64,000 nucleotides of DNA from Rheinheimera nanhaiensis E407-8 (GTDB taxonomy: Bacteria > Pseudomonadota > Gammaproteobacteria > Enterobacterales > Alteromonadaceae). The stretch lies in the NCBI RefSeq assembly GCF_000296695.1, contig NZ_BAFK01000001.1:248001-312000 (forward strand). The letters run 5' to 3'. Shown piece by piece: positions 37,292 to 46,506 of this stretch; position 1 is the first letter of the stretch; each line of letters opens with the position of its first letter. The notes under the pieces are model-generated. The model saw only the letters and a program-made list of their open reading frames with translations, had not been told where the DNA came from and made no database searches. A program made the position numbers and the translations under genes.

Positions 37292-37902
37292 CAACACTGC
37301 ACTTCACGGAAGAACAGCGCGATTGCCTGCAGGAGCTGGTCAATGTTGCCATGGGACAGGCCAGTGACAAGCTGGCGCGTTATCTGGAAACCATGGTGCA
37401 CTTACAGGTGCCGGCGATAAAACTGGTCGACACCCAACAACTGCCTGAACACTTCGCTAAACGCTATCAGCAACAAAGTGTCAGCCTGATAAGCCTGGGC
37501 TTTTTTGGTGATCAGGGCCTGCGTGGCGAAACCATTATGTTGTATCAGTTGGCCAATGTGGGTGTGCTGGCTAAACTGCTGGGTTATAGCGACGATGACA
37601 GCTCAGAAGATGAAATGCTGACCGACATCAGTTCGGTGCTCACTACCACCTTCTTAAACGGTTTGGCCGAGCAGCTGGATAACAGCTTTTCTTACGCCGC
37701 ACCACGCATTTTGTCCAGCCGTGACGAGCATTTCGCCGATAAGCTGGCTGCGACGGCCCAGCAATGGCAGCTGGCGCTGCAGGTCGATATCCGCTATCAA
37801 CTGACGGACTACAGTTTTCACTGTGACATGATTTTACTGATCCCCGGCGAAGCTGTATTGCGCCTGCGTCAGATGCTGGATCAGATCCTGGCGGACTTTT
37901 AA
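37288..37902 (+). CDS. CheC/CheX-like phosphatase
   Basis: This encodes 204 residues from the ATG at 37288, which overlaps the regulator stop. The CheC active-site pattern D-x3-E-x2-N-x22-P is matched exactly by Asp12, Glu16, Asn19 and Pro42. At the second position (from Asp113) the Glu and Asn are Val and Thr, so only one centre is likely to be active. It should dephosphorylate the CheY-like protein encoded just upstream. A small acidic insert (SDDDSSEDEM) lies at 101-110. The stop overlaps the next start by one base. Confidence 0.8.
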   Translation: MTTLHFTEEQRDCLQELVNVAMGQASDKLARYLETMVHLQVPAIKLVDTQQLPEHFAKRYQQQSVSLISLGFFGDQGLRGETIMLYQLANVGVLAKLLGYSDDDSSEDEMLTDISSVLTTTFLNGLAEQLDNSFSYAAPRILSSRDEHFADKLAATAQQWQLALQVDIRYQLTDYSFHCDMILLIPGEAVLRLRQMLDQILADF

Positions 37903-38867
37903 TGCCATTAGCCGGGTTATTACAGCCGTTACTGTCACAACTAAACTCCGGGGTAGTGCTACTGGACGCCGAGTTAAAACTGGTGTTTATCAATCAGTTT
38001 ATCGCCCGGCGAGCTGACCTTCAGCCAGAGGATGTGAAGGGTAAAAGCCTGTTCGAGGTGTTCAGCGACTTGCCACAAGCCTGGCTGCAACGCAAACTGC
38101 ACGGCGTGTTAAGTTTACAGGTACCGGCGTTTAGCAGCTGGGAGCAGCGGCAATACATTTTTAAACTGCCGCATTTGCGTCCGCTTAGCAGCGACAGTGC
38201 TTATATGGCGCAAAATTGCAGTATGCTGCCCCTTACCGCCGCTGATACTGGCGAGCGCTATATCTGTATTCTGGTAGAAGATGCCACCGACGCCTATGTC
38301 TACCAGCAGCAGTTACAGCACAGTGTGGCGCGATTACAACTGGCAAACCGTACCGATGGCCTGACCGGCGTGTTTAACCGCAGCTACTGGCAGCAGCAGT
38401 TAGGCTATGAGATCCAGCGTGCTGAGCGCTACCAGCACCCGCTGTCGCTGCTGTTGTTTGATTTAGATAAGTTTAAGCAGTTAAACGATCACTATGGCCA
38501 TTTGGGCGGTGATGCGGTGTTAATTGAAGTGGCCCGCTTAGTGGCGGCCTTACTGCGTGATACCGACTTGCTGGGCCGTTATGGTGGTGAAGAGTTTGGC
38601 ATTATTCTGCCCGAAACCGATTTAACCGGCGCCATGCAGGTAGCACAGCGGCTGTGCAGCGCGGTAGCCGCGCACCGTGTTGCCTTTGAGCAGCAGCAGC
38701 TATTGGCCACCATTAGTCTGGGCGTAACCGGTTTCACCAGTGGGCTTAGCAGCGATCAGCTGATCCAGCAAGCCGATGAAGCCTTGTACAGTGCAAAACG
38801 GCAAGGGCGCAATCAGGCTGTTGCCTGGCGCGACAGCCAGAGTGTTTACCTTAAAAAGGTAAAGTGA
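37902..38867 (+). CDS. PAS-GGDEF diguanylate cyclase
   Basis: This encodes 321 residues. A PAS-like domain occupies about 5-130, followed by a short linker helix and a GGDEF domain at about 150-310. The active motif is GGEEF (228-232), and the inhibitory RxxD (RDTD, 219-222) sits exactly five residues upstream. It should make c-di-GMP, with product inhibition. It is translationally coupled to the CheC-like gene, giving a kinase/receiver/phosphatase/cyclase set. Confidence 0.92.
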   Translation: MPLAGLLQPLLSQLNSGVVLLDAELKLVFINQFIARRADLQPEDVKGKSLFEVFSDLPQAWLQRKLHGVLSLQVPAFSSWEQRQYIFKLPHLRPLSSDSAYMAQNCSMLPLTAADTGERYICILVEDATDAYVYQQQLQHSVARLQLANRTDGLTGVFNRSYWQQQLGYEIQRAERYQHPLSLLLFDLDKFKQLNDHYGHLGGDAVLIEVARLVAALLRDTDLLGRYGGEEFGIILPETDLTGAMQVAQRLCSAVAAHRVAFEQQQLLATISLGVTGFTSGLSSDQLIQQADEALYSAKRQGRNQAVAWRDSQSVYLKKVK

Positions 38868-38887
38868 TCGCGCAGAAAAATTAGCCA

Positions 38888-38917
38888 TTGACAGACGTCT
38901 ATAAGTCTGTGCATAGT
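38888..38917 (+). promoter_or_regulatory. Promoter of the thr operon
   Basis: A perfect TTGACA (38888-38893) is followed after 18 bases by CATAGT (38912-38917, four of six to TATAAT). The expected transcription start is at about 38924-38925, which is the leader peptide ATG itself. No other convincing promoter lies before the leader. Confidence 0.6.
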
Positions 38918-38924
38918 GTTGGCG

Positions 38925-38984
38925 ATGAACATAACAACGACAGTCCTCACCACCATTATTATTACCACCAACCCTGCGGGGTAG
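38925..38984 (+). CDS. thrL: thr operon leader peptide
   Basis: This is a 19-codon ORF, MNITTTVLTTIIITTNPAG, with seven Thr and four Ile codons, followed by TAG. It precedes a strong terminator and thrA, so ribosome stalling at Thr and Ile codons should control attenuation as in E. coli. There is no Shine-Dalgarno sequence before the ATG, and the predicted transcription start coincides with it, so it may be translated from a leaderless message. The Thr-rich run is about residues 4-15. Confidence 0.9.
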   Translation: MNITTTVLTTIIITTNPAG

Positions 38985-39012
38985 GAGGTCGGCGGTGTGT
39001 TGTCTGTAAAAA

Positions 39013-39047
39013 GACCCGTGACCTCAACCGTCACGGGTCTTTTTTTT
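39013..39047 (+). terminator. thr attenuator (rho-independent terminator)
   Basis: GACCCGTGAC (39013-39022) and GTCACGGGTC (39030-39039) form a perfect 10-bp stem with a seven-base loop, followed by eight T. It lies 28 bp after the leader peptide stop and 87 bp before thrA. Confidence 0.93.
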
Positions 39048-39133
39048 GGCTTAGTATTGCAAAGCCGGCATAACAACAAGCAAGCGTCACGGTAACGGAA
39101 CTTTACAGATACTTTATGCGCAAGGAGTAATAC

Positions 39134-41593
39134 ATGAGGGTGCTAAAATTTGGCGGCTCGTCGCTGGCTTCGGTCGAGCGTTTTGTCAGCGTTGCCACTA
39201 TCGTGCAGCAGCAAGCCGCCGACGATACGATTTGTCTGGTGTTATCGGCGCCGCAGGGGGTAACCAATACCTTGGTTGAGCTGACCGATTTGGCCTATCT
39301 GGGCTCAGACTTCAGTGCACTGCTCAGTCAGTTATCGACGCGCTACCAGACACTGGCTGAAGAGGCGGCGGCACAATTTCCCGGTGCTGAGTTATCAGCG
39401 CTGCAACAGGTGATGTCACAGCAATTGGCGCAACTGCAAAACCAGCTGACCGGTATTGCGCTGCTGCGCCACTGTCCTGATCATATCAAAGCGCAAATTC
39501 TCGGTTTAGGCGAACAGTTTAGCGTGGCACTGATGACGGCTTTGCTCAATGCCAAACAGCTGCCGGCGCTGGCACTGGACGCCGTGACACTGGTAAAAAG
39601 CACGGGTGATTATTTAAACGCCAGTGCCGATATTGCCGGCTGTGAGCAAACGCTACCACAGGCTATTGCCGCCATGCCGGCTAAGGTCTATGTCATTGCC
39701 GGCTTTGTTTCGAGCAATGCCGCCGGCGAAACCTGTTTGCTCGGCCGTAACGGTTCAGATTACTCAGCCGCTATTGTCGCAGCGGCTATCCGCGCGGCGG
39801 CTTGTGAGATCTGGACTGACGTGGACGGTGTGTACAGCGCCGATCCACGCCAGGTAAAAAATGCCAAACTGATTGACCGTTTGTCGTATGATGAAGCGAT
39901 GGAGCTGTCCTACTTTGGCGCTAAAGTGTTGCACCCAAAAACCATAGGCCCGCTGGCGCGGTACAACATTCCCTGTTACATCAAAAATACCCTTAACCCC
40001 ACAGCGCCGGGTACCTGCATTGATAACAGCGGCGGTGGTGATGCGCTGGTAAAAGGTATCTCCAGCCTGGAGCATCTGGCGCTGATTACGGTGTCGGGCC
40101 CGGGTTTAAAAGGTGTGGTTGGCATGGCCAGCCGGGTGTTTGCCTCTATGGCACGCGCGCAGATTTCGGTCAGCCTGATTACCCAGTCCTCGTCGGAGTT
40201 TAGCATCAGTTTTTGTGTACCCCAGCTGCATTTAGCTGCCGCGAAAAAAGCCTTGCAGCAAGAGTTTGAACTGGAGCTGCAAACCGGTTTGCTGCGCGAG
40301 CTGACCATTTTGTCGGATATGGCCATTGTCAGTCTGGTTGGCGATGGTATGCGTCAACACCGCGGTGTGGCAGCCAAGTTCTTTGCCTCGCTGGCGCAGG
40401 CCAGGGTGAACGTGGTGGCGATAGCGCAAGACAGCAGCGAGCGTTCTATCTCAGCGGTGGTAGAGCAGAGTGCCTGTAAAAACGCGGTAAAAGTGTGTCA
40501 TGAAAACTTCTTCAGCCATGTGCCCAGTATTGATGTGTTCCTGGTCGGCTGCGGTGTGGTGGGTAGTGAGCTATTGGCACAAATTCAGCGCCAGCAGCGC
40601 TTTTTACAGCAGCGCCATGTTAAATTAACGGTGTACGGTATCGCTAACAGCAAAACCTGTTTACTCAATGGTGAAGGCATTGCATTAACCGACTGGCCAG
40701 CGCAGTTGCAACAGGCGCAGGGTAGTTTCTCTGTCGGGCAGCTGAGCCAGTTTGTGCAGCAGCACCATCTGACTAATCCGGTACTGGTCGATTGCACCAG
40801 CTCAGAGCAGGTGGCCGCACACTATACCGCCTTTCTGGCGGCCGGCTTTCATGTGGTGACACCGAACAAAAAAGCCAATACCGCCAGTTACAGCTATTAT
40901 CAGCAACTGCGCGCACTGGCGCAGCAAAACCGGCGCCGCTTTTTGTATGAAACCACCGTAGGGGCCGGCTTGCCGGTAATAGACACCCTGCAGGGGCTGC
41001 TTAATGCCGGCGATGAATTGCTGGCGTTTGAAGGCATTCTATCCGGCTCTTTATCGTATATCTTTGGTGAGCTGGAGCAGGGTGTGGCCTTGTCAGAAGT
41101 GACGCAAAAAGCCAAAACTCTGGGCTTTACCGAACCGGACCCACGCGATGATTTATCCGGTATGGACGTCGCGCGTAAGCTGCTTATTCTGGCGCGCGAA
41201 GCCGGTATGACGCTGGAGCTTGATGACGTAGAGGTAGAGTCAGTGCTGCCGTCAGGCTTTGCCAAAGGTGCCAGCACTGAGGCATTTATGGCTGAATTGC
41301 CCGAGTTGGACCAGGCCTTTAGTCAGCGGATCAGCCAGGCCAAAGCCGAAGGTAAGGTGCTTAGGTATATTGGTGAAATCAGCGGTGGTAAATGTAAGGT
41401 AGCCATTAAGGCGCTGGCCGCTGAGCACCCGCTGGCCAAAGTGAAAGACGGTGAAAACGCGCTGGCTATTCATACCCGGTATTATCAGCCTATTCCTTTT
41501 GTGCTGCGCGGTTATGGTGCCGGTGCGGCGGTGACCTCCGCCGGGGTGTTTAGCGACATTATGCGTACCCTTGGCTGGCAGCAACAGGTGTAA
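39134..41593 (+). CDS. thrA: Bifunctional aspartokinase / homoserine dehydrogenase I
   Basis: This encodes 819 residues. The aspartokinase domain (1-290) starts with KFGGSS (5-10). Two ACT-like regulatory domains follow (about 315-455). The homoserine dehydrogenase domain has the NAD loop GCGVVG (472-477) and KKANTASYSYY in its core. It catalyses the first and third steps toward threonine and should be inhibited by threonine. AAGGAG precedes the ATG. Confidence 0.98.
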   Translation: MRVLKFGGSSLASVERFVSVATIVQQQAADDTICLVLSAPQGVTNTLVELTDLAYLGSDFSALLSQLSTRYQTLAEEAAAQFPGAELSALQQVMSQQLAQLQNQLTGIALLRHCPDHIKAQILGLGEQFSVALMTALLNAKQLPALALDAVTLVKSTGDYLNASADIAGCEQTLPQAIAAMPAKVYVIAGFVSSNAAGETCLLGRNGSDYSAAIVAAAIRAAACEIWTDVDGVYSADPRQVKNAKLIDRLSYDEAMELSYFGAKVLHPKTIGPLARYNIPCYIKNTLNPTAPGTCIDNSGGGDALVKGISSLEHLALITVSGPGLKGVVGMASRVFASMARAQISVSLITQSSSEFSISFCVPQLHLAAAKKALQQEFELELQTGLLRELTILSDMAIVSLVGDGMRQHRGVAAKFFASLAQARVNVVAIAQDSSERSISAVVEQSACKNAVKVCHENFFSHVPSIDVFLVGCGVVGSELLAQIQRQQRFLQQRHVKLTVYGIANSKTCLLNGEGIALTDWPAQLQQAQGSFSVGQLSQFVQQHHLTNPVLVDCTSSEQVAAHYTAFLAAGFHVVTPNKKANTASYSYYQQLRALAQQNRRRFLYETTVGAGLPVIDTLQGLLNAGDELLAFEGILSGSLSYIFGELEQGVALSEVTQKAKTLGFTEPDPRDDLSGMDVARKLLILAREAGMTLELDDVEVESVLPSGFAKGASTEAFMAELPELDQAFSQRISQAKAEGKVLRYIGEISGGKCKVAIKALAAEHPLAKVKDGENALAIHTRYYQPIPFVLRGYGAGAAVTSAGVFSDIMRTLGWQQQV

Positions 41594-41598
41594 TAACG

Positions 41599-42567
41599 AT
41601 GCAGGCAGAATTAGCTAACAAAACGTTAAGTTATCAAAAACGCTACTATGCCCCGGCCTCTACCGGCAACTTCTCGGTCGGCTTTGACTTACTGGGCGCG
41701 GCCTTTGAGCCATTAAACGGCGAATTGTTTGGTGACGTGCTGGATATAGTTGCGCCAAGCCGCACACTTGAGCTGGATATAGTCGGCCGTTACCGTCATC
41801 AGCTGCCGGCCGATAACAGTACTAATCTGGTGTTACAGTGTTTTGCGGCCTTTGAGCAAAAGCTGGGCCGGGTGTTACCCAAGCTGGCGCTTAGGCTACA
41901 CAAAAACCTGCCGGTGGGCAGCGGGCTGGGCTCCAGTGCCTGCTCTATCGTGGTGGCCTGTTATGCTTTTAATGATTACTTTGGCAAACCGCTGTCGGAT
42001 ACCGAACTGTTAACGCTAATGGCAGAGGCTGAAGGCGGCGTCAGCGGCAGCGTGCATTATGACAATGTGGCACCGTCATTTTTAGGCGGCTTGCAGCTGA
42101 TGCTGCCGCAAAGTGAGCGCATCTGCCGCAGCCTGCCGTGGTTTGAACATTGGCGGGTGGTGCTAAGCTATCCCGGCACTGTGCTGTCAACCAAGGCGGC
42201 GCGGGCAGTGCTGCCAAAAGAGCTTAGCCTGGCGCACAGCATTAACTTTGCCGGCATGCTAAGCCGTTTTGTCAGTGCACTCTATGCTGCTGACGAGGCC
42301 GATGCCGTTGCTGCGCTGCAGGATCTGGTGGCCGAGCCGGCGCGCACACCGCTTATTTCAGAGCTGCCAACACTGCGCCTGGCACTTGTTGAAATGGGCG
42401 TATTACATCTGGGCATCTCCGGCGCCGGGCCAACTTTGTTTGCCCTGTGCGCCAATGATGCGCAGGCCCAGCTTGCTGCGACATATTTATCACGGCATTA
42501 TGAAAAAAATCAGGACGCGACCACGCAAATTTGTCGCTTGTCATTAGCCGGCGCCCGGGCGCTGTAG
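41599..42567 (+). CDS. thrB: Homoserine kinase
   Basis: This GHMP kinase has 322 residues. It has the ATP loop PVGSGLGSSACS (105-116) and the N-terminal YYAPASTGNFSVGFDLLGAA. About 12 residues precede the usual family start and no later ATG fits. It phosphorylates homoserine. It lies 5 bp after thrA. Confidence 0.96.
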   Translation: MQAELANKTLSYQKRYYAPASTGNFSVGFDLLGAAFEPLNGELFGDVLDIVAPSRTLELDIVGRYRHQLPADNSTNLVLQCFAAFEQKLGRVLPKLALRLHKNLPVGSGLGSSACSIVVACYAFNDYFGKPLSDTELLTLMAEAEGGVSGSVHYDNVAPSFLGGLQLMLPQSERICRSLPWFEHWRVVLSYPGTVLSTKAARAVLPKELSLAHSINFAGMLSRFVSALYAADEADAVAALQDLVAEPARTPLISELPTLRLALVEMGVLHLGISGAGPTLFALCANDAQAQLAATYLSRHYEKNQDATTQICRLSLAGARAL

Positions 42568-42578
42568 GAAGATTACCC

Positions 42579-43862
42579 ATGTTGTTAACTAATATAAAAG
42601 TACCGCAAGAGCAGGTGAGTTTTTTACAGGCTGTCCGTCAGGGCCTGGGCGTTGAGCAGGGCTTATTTTTCCCCACCCAGTGGCCTAAGCTGGATATTGA
42701 CGCCTTGTTAGCCATGCCGTTTGTCGCCCGTAGCAGCGCCATTTTACAGGCACTGATTGGCGATGAGCTAAGCGCTGCCGACATTGATGCGATGGTCAGT
42801 CAGGCCTTTACCTTTGCTGCGCCGCTGGCCAGTGTGGCTGACGACATCAGCTGCCTTGAGCTGTTTCACGGCCCGACCCTGGCGTTTAAAGACTTTGGCG
42901 GCCGCTTTATGGCGCAGGCACTGGCCAAAGCGCAGGGCGAGAAGAAAACTACCATTGTTACCGCAACCTCGGGTGATACCGGTGCGGCGGTCGCTCACGC
43001 GTTTTACCGCCAGCGTGGCGTGCAGGTGGTGATCCTGTTTCCCAAAGGCAAAATCAGCCCGTTGCAGGAGAAACTGTTTACCACCCTGGGGGACAATATC
43101 ACTACCCTGGCGGTAGACGGTGACTTTGACCAGTGCCAGGCGCTGGTAAAGCAGGTATTTGACGATAAACCTCTGGTACAGCAGTTGGGCATTAACTCGG
43201 CCAATTCCATTAATATCAGCCGGTTATTTGCCCAGGTGTGTTATTACTTTGAAGCTGTAGCGCAAGTGCCGGCAGCCAAACGTCAGCAAGTGGTGATAGC
43301 AGTGCCAAGTGGCAACTTTGGTAATTTAACCGCCGGTTTAATTGCCAAAGCCATGGGCTTGCCAATCAAGCGGATGGTGGCCGCGACCAACAGCAACGAC
43401 ACGGTGCCACGCTATTGGCGCAGTGGTGACTGGCAACCTAAAGCAACGGTGGCCACCTTATCCAATGCGATGGATGTGGCCGCGCCGAACAACTGGCCGC
43501 GGGTAGAGGCACTGCTGGCGCAGGGTGTTATCAAGCGTGATGCAATTGAAGCAGTAATGGTCGATGAAGATGATACGGTACTGGGCGTACGTCAGCTGTA
43601 TCAGCTGGGCTATTTAAGTGAGCCGCATGCGGCCGTGGCTTACAAGGCGTTAAAGCGCAGCCTGCAAAGCGGCGAGTACGGTATTTTCCTTGGTACCGCA
43701 CACCCGGCCAAGTTTAAAGAGCAGGTGGAAAACATTTTAGGTACACCCATAGCGCTGCCAGAGGCGTTAGCCCGCTGCGCGGCCGAGCAGAGCCTGAGTA
43801 AAGAACTACCGGCCAGTTTCACTGCGCTTAAGCAGCAGTTATTAACGCTGGAGCAAGCCTGA
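42579..43862 (+). CDS. thrC: Threonine synthase
   Basis: This is a PLP enzyme converting O-phosphohomoserine to threonine. From the ATG at 42579 (GGAAG upstream) it has 427 residues. An upstream ATG at 42531 would overlap thrB by 37 bases. The PLP lysine is Lys104 in [14 protein letters not shown], and the phosphate loop is [11 protein letters not shown]. Its stop overlaps the ung start (TGATG). Confidence 0.97.
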   Translation: MLLTNIKVPQEQVSFLQAVRQGLGVEQGLFFPTQWPKLDIDALLAMPFVARSSAILQALIGDELSAADIDAMVSQAFTFAAPLASVADDISCLELFHGPTLAFKDFGGRFMAQALAKAQGEKKTTIVTATSGDTGAAVAHAFYRQRGVQVVILFPKGKISPLQEKLFTTLGDNITTLAVDGDFDQCQALVKQVFDDKPLVQQLGINSANSINISRLFAQVCYYFEAVAQVPAAKRQQVVIAVPSGNFGNLTAGLIAKAMGLPIKRMVAATNSNDTVPRYWRSGDWQPKATVATLSNAMDVAAPNNWPRVEALLAQGVIKRDAIEAVMVDEDDTVLGVRQLYQLGYLSEPHAAVAYKALKRSLQSGEYGIFLGTAHPAKFKEQVENILGTPIALPEALARCAAEQSLSKELPASFTALKQQLLTLEQA

Positions 43863-44521
43863 TGTCGTGGCAGCAGCTACTGGGGCCGGAGAAAAACCAG
43901 GCCTATTTTGTGGAGACGCTTAACCAGGTCAAACAAGCCAGGCTGGCCGGTCAGGTGATCTATCCGCCCGAGGCCGAGGTGTTTAACGCTTTTAAGCTAA
44001 CCGAGCTTAATCAGCTCAAAGTGGTGTTATTGGGGCAGGATCCTTATCACGGGCCCAATCAGGCACATGGGCTGGCATTTTCGGTACGCAAAGGCGTGCG
44101 GGTGCCGCCCTCGTTACAAAACATGTATAAAGAGCTGGCGCTGGAATACCCGGACTTTCAGATCCCACAGCATGGCTGTCTGGAAGACTGGGCGAAACAA
44201 GGCGTGCTGCTGCTCAATACCGTGCTGACGGTGGTGGCTACCCAGGCCAACTCGCACCGCCATTTGGGCTGGGAGCGTTTTACCGATCAGGTTATTGCCC
44301 AGATCAACAGCCACTGCAGTGGCATAGTGTTTTTGCTGTGGGGCTCACATGCACAGAAAAAAGGCCGGCTGATTGACCGTCAGCGCCACTTTGTGCTGGA
44401 AGCACCGCATCCGTCACCGCTATCGGCCCACCGCGGTTTTCTCGGCTGTGGCCATTTTAAGCAGGCAAACGAGCTACTGGTTAAGCAGGGCAAGGCCCCG
44501 ATTAACTGGCAATTAGCTTAA
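43862..44521 (+). CDS. ung: Uracil-DNA glycosylase
   Basis: This encodes 219 residues of family 1 UDG: the water-activating loop [14 protein letters not shown] (Asp60), LLLNTVLTV, and the leucine loop [13 protein letters not shown] (His183). It removes uracil from DNA. The start shares a base with the thrC stop, so it is cotranscribed and probably coupled with thrABC, an odd partner for a biosynthetic operon. Confidence 0.97.
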   Translation: MSWQQLLGPEKNQAYFVETLNQVKQARLAGQVIYPPEAEVFNAFKLTELNQLKVVLLGQDPYHGPNQAHGLAFSVRKGVRVPPSLQNMYKELALEYPDFQIPQHGCLEDWAKQGVLLLNTVLTVVATQANSHRHLGWERFTDQVIAQINSHCSGIVFLLWGSHAQKKGRLIDRQRHFVLEAPHPSPLSAHRGFLGCGHFKQANELLVKQGKAPINWQLA

Positions 44522-44541
44522 GCAAGCTGAGCAAAACAAAA

Positions 44542-44572
44542 AACGCCCACTGTTGCCAGCGGGCGTTTTTTT
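44542..44572. terminator. Bidirectional terminator between ung and the DUF3545 gene
   Basis: AACGCCC...CTG pairs with CAG...GGGCGTT (one A-C mismatch) around TTGC. It is followed by seven T on the plus strand and preceded by an A-run that gives a U-tract on the minus strand. It ends at the stop of the convergent small gene. Confidence 0.85.
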
Positions 44573-44744
44573 ATAGTTCGATATCGGCCAGTTCCGGCTC
44601 TATCGTCCAGTCGATGTCGCTCAGCTCCTTTTTCAGGCGCTGGCGCTCTTTTAACTGCTCAATTTCGCGCCATTTACGCTTAGCGGCCCGCGGTTTGGCG
44701 GCCGGGCGTTCCAACATGTTCAGTAAGTCTTCGAAGCTTTCCAT
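44571..44744 (-). CDS. DUF3545 family small protein
   Basis: This encodes 57 residues from the ATG at 44744. GAGAGG lies seven bases upstream on the minus strand and decides against the longer frame from 44819. MESFEDLLNMLERPAAKPRA and KRKWREIEQLKERQRLKKEL match the DUF3545 pattern of alteromonads, a basic helix with acidic ends. The function is unknown. Confidence 0.75.
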   Translation of the reverse strand: MESFEDLLNMLERPAAKPRAAKRKWREIEQLKERQRLKKELSDIDWTIEPELADIEL

Positions 44745-44852
44745 AATAATGCCTCTCTGAGTGTTGTTGTTGTTATTTTCAACAAAGGGTTTACCACACT
44801 TTGTCTGAAAATAAAACAACTAAGTGACAACACTATGACAGGTCGGCGCTGC

Positions 44853-46481
44853 TTAAGACTTTTTTTGCTGTAAAAACGCGGCGATTAACGCCTGGGTTGA
44901 ACTGTCCAAAGCCGTGGCATCTTTGCCGGCCAGCGCCTGATAAATCGGGCCTGACAGCTGTTTGCCCAGTTCGACACCCCATTGATCGAACGAATTAATG
45001 CCCCACAGCACGCCCTGACAAAAAACCTTGTGCTCGTACAGTGCAATTAAGGCGCCTAAATAATAGGGTGACAACTCGGGCAGCAACAACGTATTACTGG
45101 GCTTATTACCCGGCGATACTTTGTGTGGTGCCAGTGCCTGTGCGTCTTGCTGGCTCATGCCGGCCGCCATACATTCAGCGCTGGCTTCAGCCAGCGTTTT
45201 ACCCTGCATCAGTGCCTGGGTTTGCGCAAAGCAATGTGCCGCCAAACGCTGATGCTGGTCGCTTAGGGTATGCGCCGCGTTAAGCGGCAGAATAAAATCG
45301 GCCGGTACCGTTAAGGCGCTTTGGTGCAGCAACTGATGATAAGCATGCTGGCCGTTAGTGCCGGCATCGCCCCAAATCACCGGTGCGGTAGCATAGGGCA
45401 GTGGCGCACCCGCAGCGTCAACGGCCTTACCGTTAGATTCCATATCCAGCTGTTGCACATAAGAGGGCAGCAGGCGCAGATAGTGGCTGTAGGGCAGTAA
45501 GGCCTGCGCCTGACAACCAAAACCATTAATATACCAAATGCCCAGCAGCGCCAGTGTTAATGGCATATTGTCGCTAAGCGGCGCGCTGATAAAGTGCTCA
45601 TCCATCGCCTCAGCACCTTTTAGCAACTGCGCAAACTGCGCGTTACCTATCATCAGCGCCACCGGCAGGCCAATGGCCGACCACAGCGAGTAACGCCCGC
45701 CCACCCAGTCCCACATCGGCAGAATATGCTCTGGCACTATGCCAAAGTCGGCTGCCGCCTTAATATTGGATGAGGTCGCCCAAAAATGCCGGGCAATGGC
45801 GCTGCTGTCAGCACCGTTATCAGTAAACCACTGGCGCAGTGCCAGCGCGTTTTGTTTGGTTTCTTCGGTGCCAAAGGATTTTGACGCCACAAACACCAGT
45901 GTGCTTTGTGGCCGCAGTGGTTTCATCACGTCGCTGACCACAGCGCCGTCGATATTGCCGGCAAAGTGCAGCCGCACCGGGCTGATGTGATAGGGCGTTA
46001 ATGCCTCTACCGCCATTTGCGGGCCCAGTAAGGAGCCGCCAATACCCACCCAAATAACATCGGTAATGCGCTCACCGCTGTAGCCTGTGTACTGCCCCTG
46101 ATGCAGCTGATTGACCAGCGCTGTCATTTTGTTGCGGCAATCCAGAATAGCCTCGCCGACAGCTTCACCGTCTAAGCTCAGGCCGGCAACCTGGCTTTTA
46201 CGTAGCATCATATGCCAGACGGCGCGCTGTTCGGTGTGGTTAATTTTGTCGCCGGCCAGCATCGCGTTAAGCTGCTGCTTTAACGGGCTTGCTGCGGCCA
46301 GTTGCTGCAGCGCCTGCCAGCTTGATTCGTCAATCAGGTTTTTCGAGTAGTCCAGTGTAATGCCGCAGGCGCTGCTGCGATAGCGGCTGGCGCGGGCCGG
46401 ATCAGTGGCAAAGGCCTGCCGTAATGACAACTGTTGCTGGCGGGCAAGCGCTGCCAGCCCCCCAAGGGTAACACCGGACAT
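44853..46481 (-). CDS. pgi: Glucose-6-phosphate isomerase
   Basis: This encodes 542 residues, the usual length. It interconverts glucose-6-phosphate and fructose-6-phosphate. Recognisable stretches are VWVGIGGSLLGPQM, VASKSFGTEETKQNA, GTNGQHAYHQLLHQ (active-site Glu/His region) and GVLWGINSFDQWGVELGK. It is preceded by tal on the same strand (25-bp gap), forming a sugar-phosphate pair. Confidence 0.97.
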   Translation of the reverse strand: MSGVTLGGLAALARQQQLSLRQAFATDPARASRYRSSACGITLDYSKNLIDESSWQALQQLAAASPLKQQLNAMLAGDKINHTEQRAVWHMMLRKSQVAGLSLDGEAVGEAILDCRNKMTALVNQLHQGQYTGYSGERITDVIWVGIGGSLLGPQMAVEALTPYHISPVRLHFAGNIDGAVVSDVMKPLRPQSTLVFVASKSFGTEETKQNALALRQWFTDNGADSSAIARHFWATSSNIKAAADFGIVPEHILPMWDWVGGRYSLWSAIGLPVALMIGNAQFAQLLKGAEAMDEHFISAPLSDNMPLTLALLGIWYINGFGCQAQALLPYSHYLRLLPSYVQQLDMESNGKAVDAAGAPLPYATAPVIWGDAGTNGQHAYHQLLHQSALTVPADFILPLNAAHTLSDQHQRLAAHCFAQTQALMQGKTLAEASAECMAAGMSQQDAQALAPHKVSPGNKPSNTLLLPELSPYYLGALIALYEHKVFCQGVLWGINSFDQWGVELGKQLSGPIYQALAGKDATALDSSTQALIAAFLQQKKS

Positions 46482-46506
46482 AGTCTACTCCTGTAACGGT
46501 TAAGGT

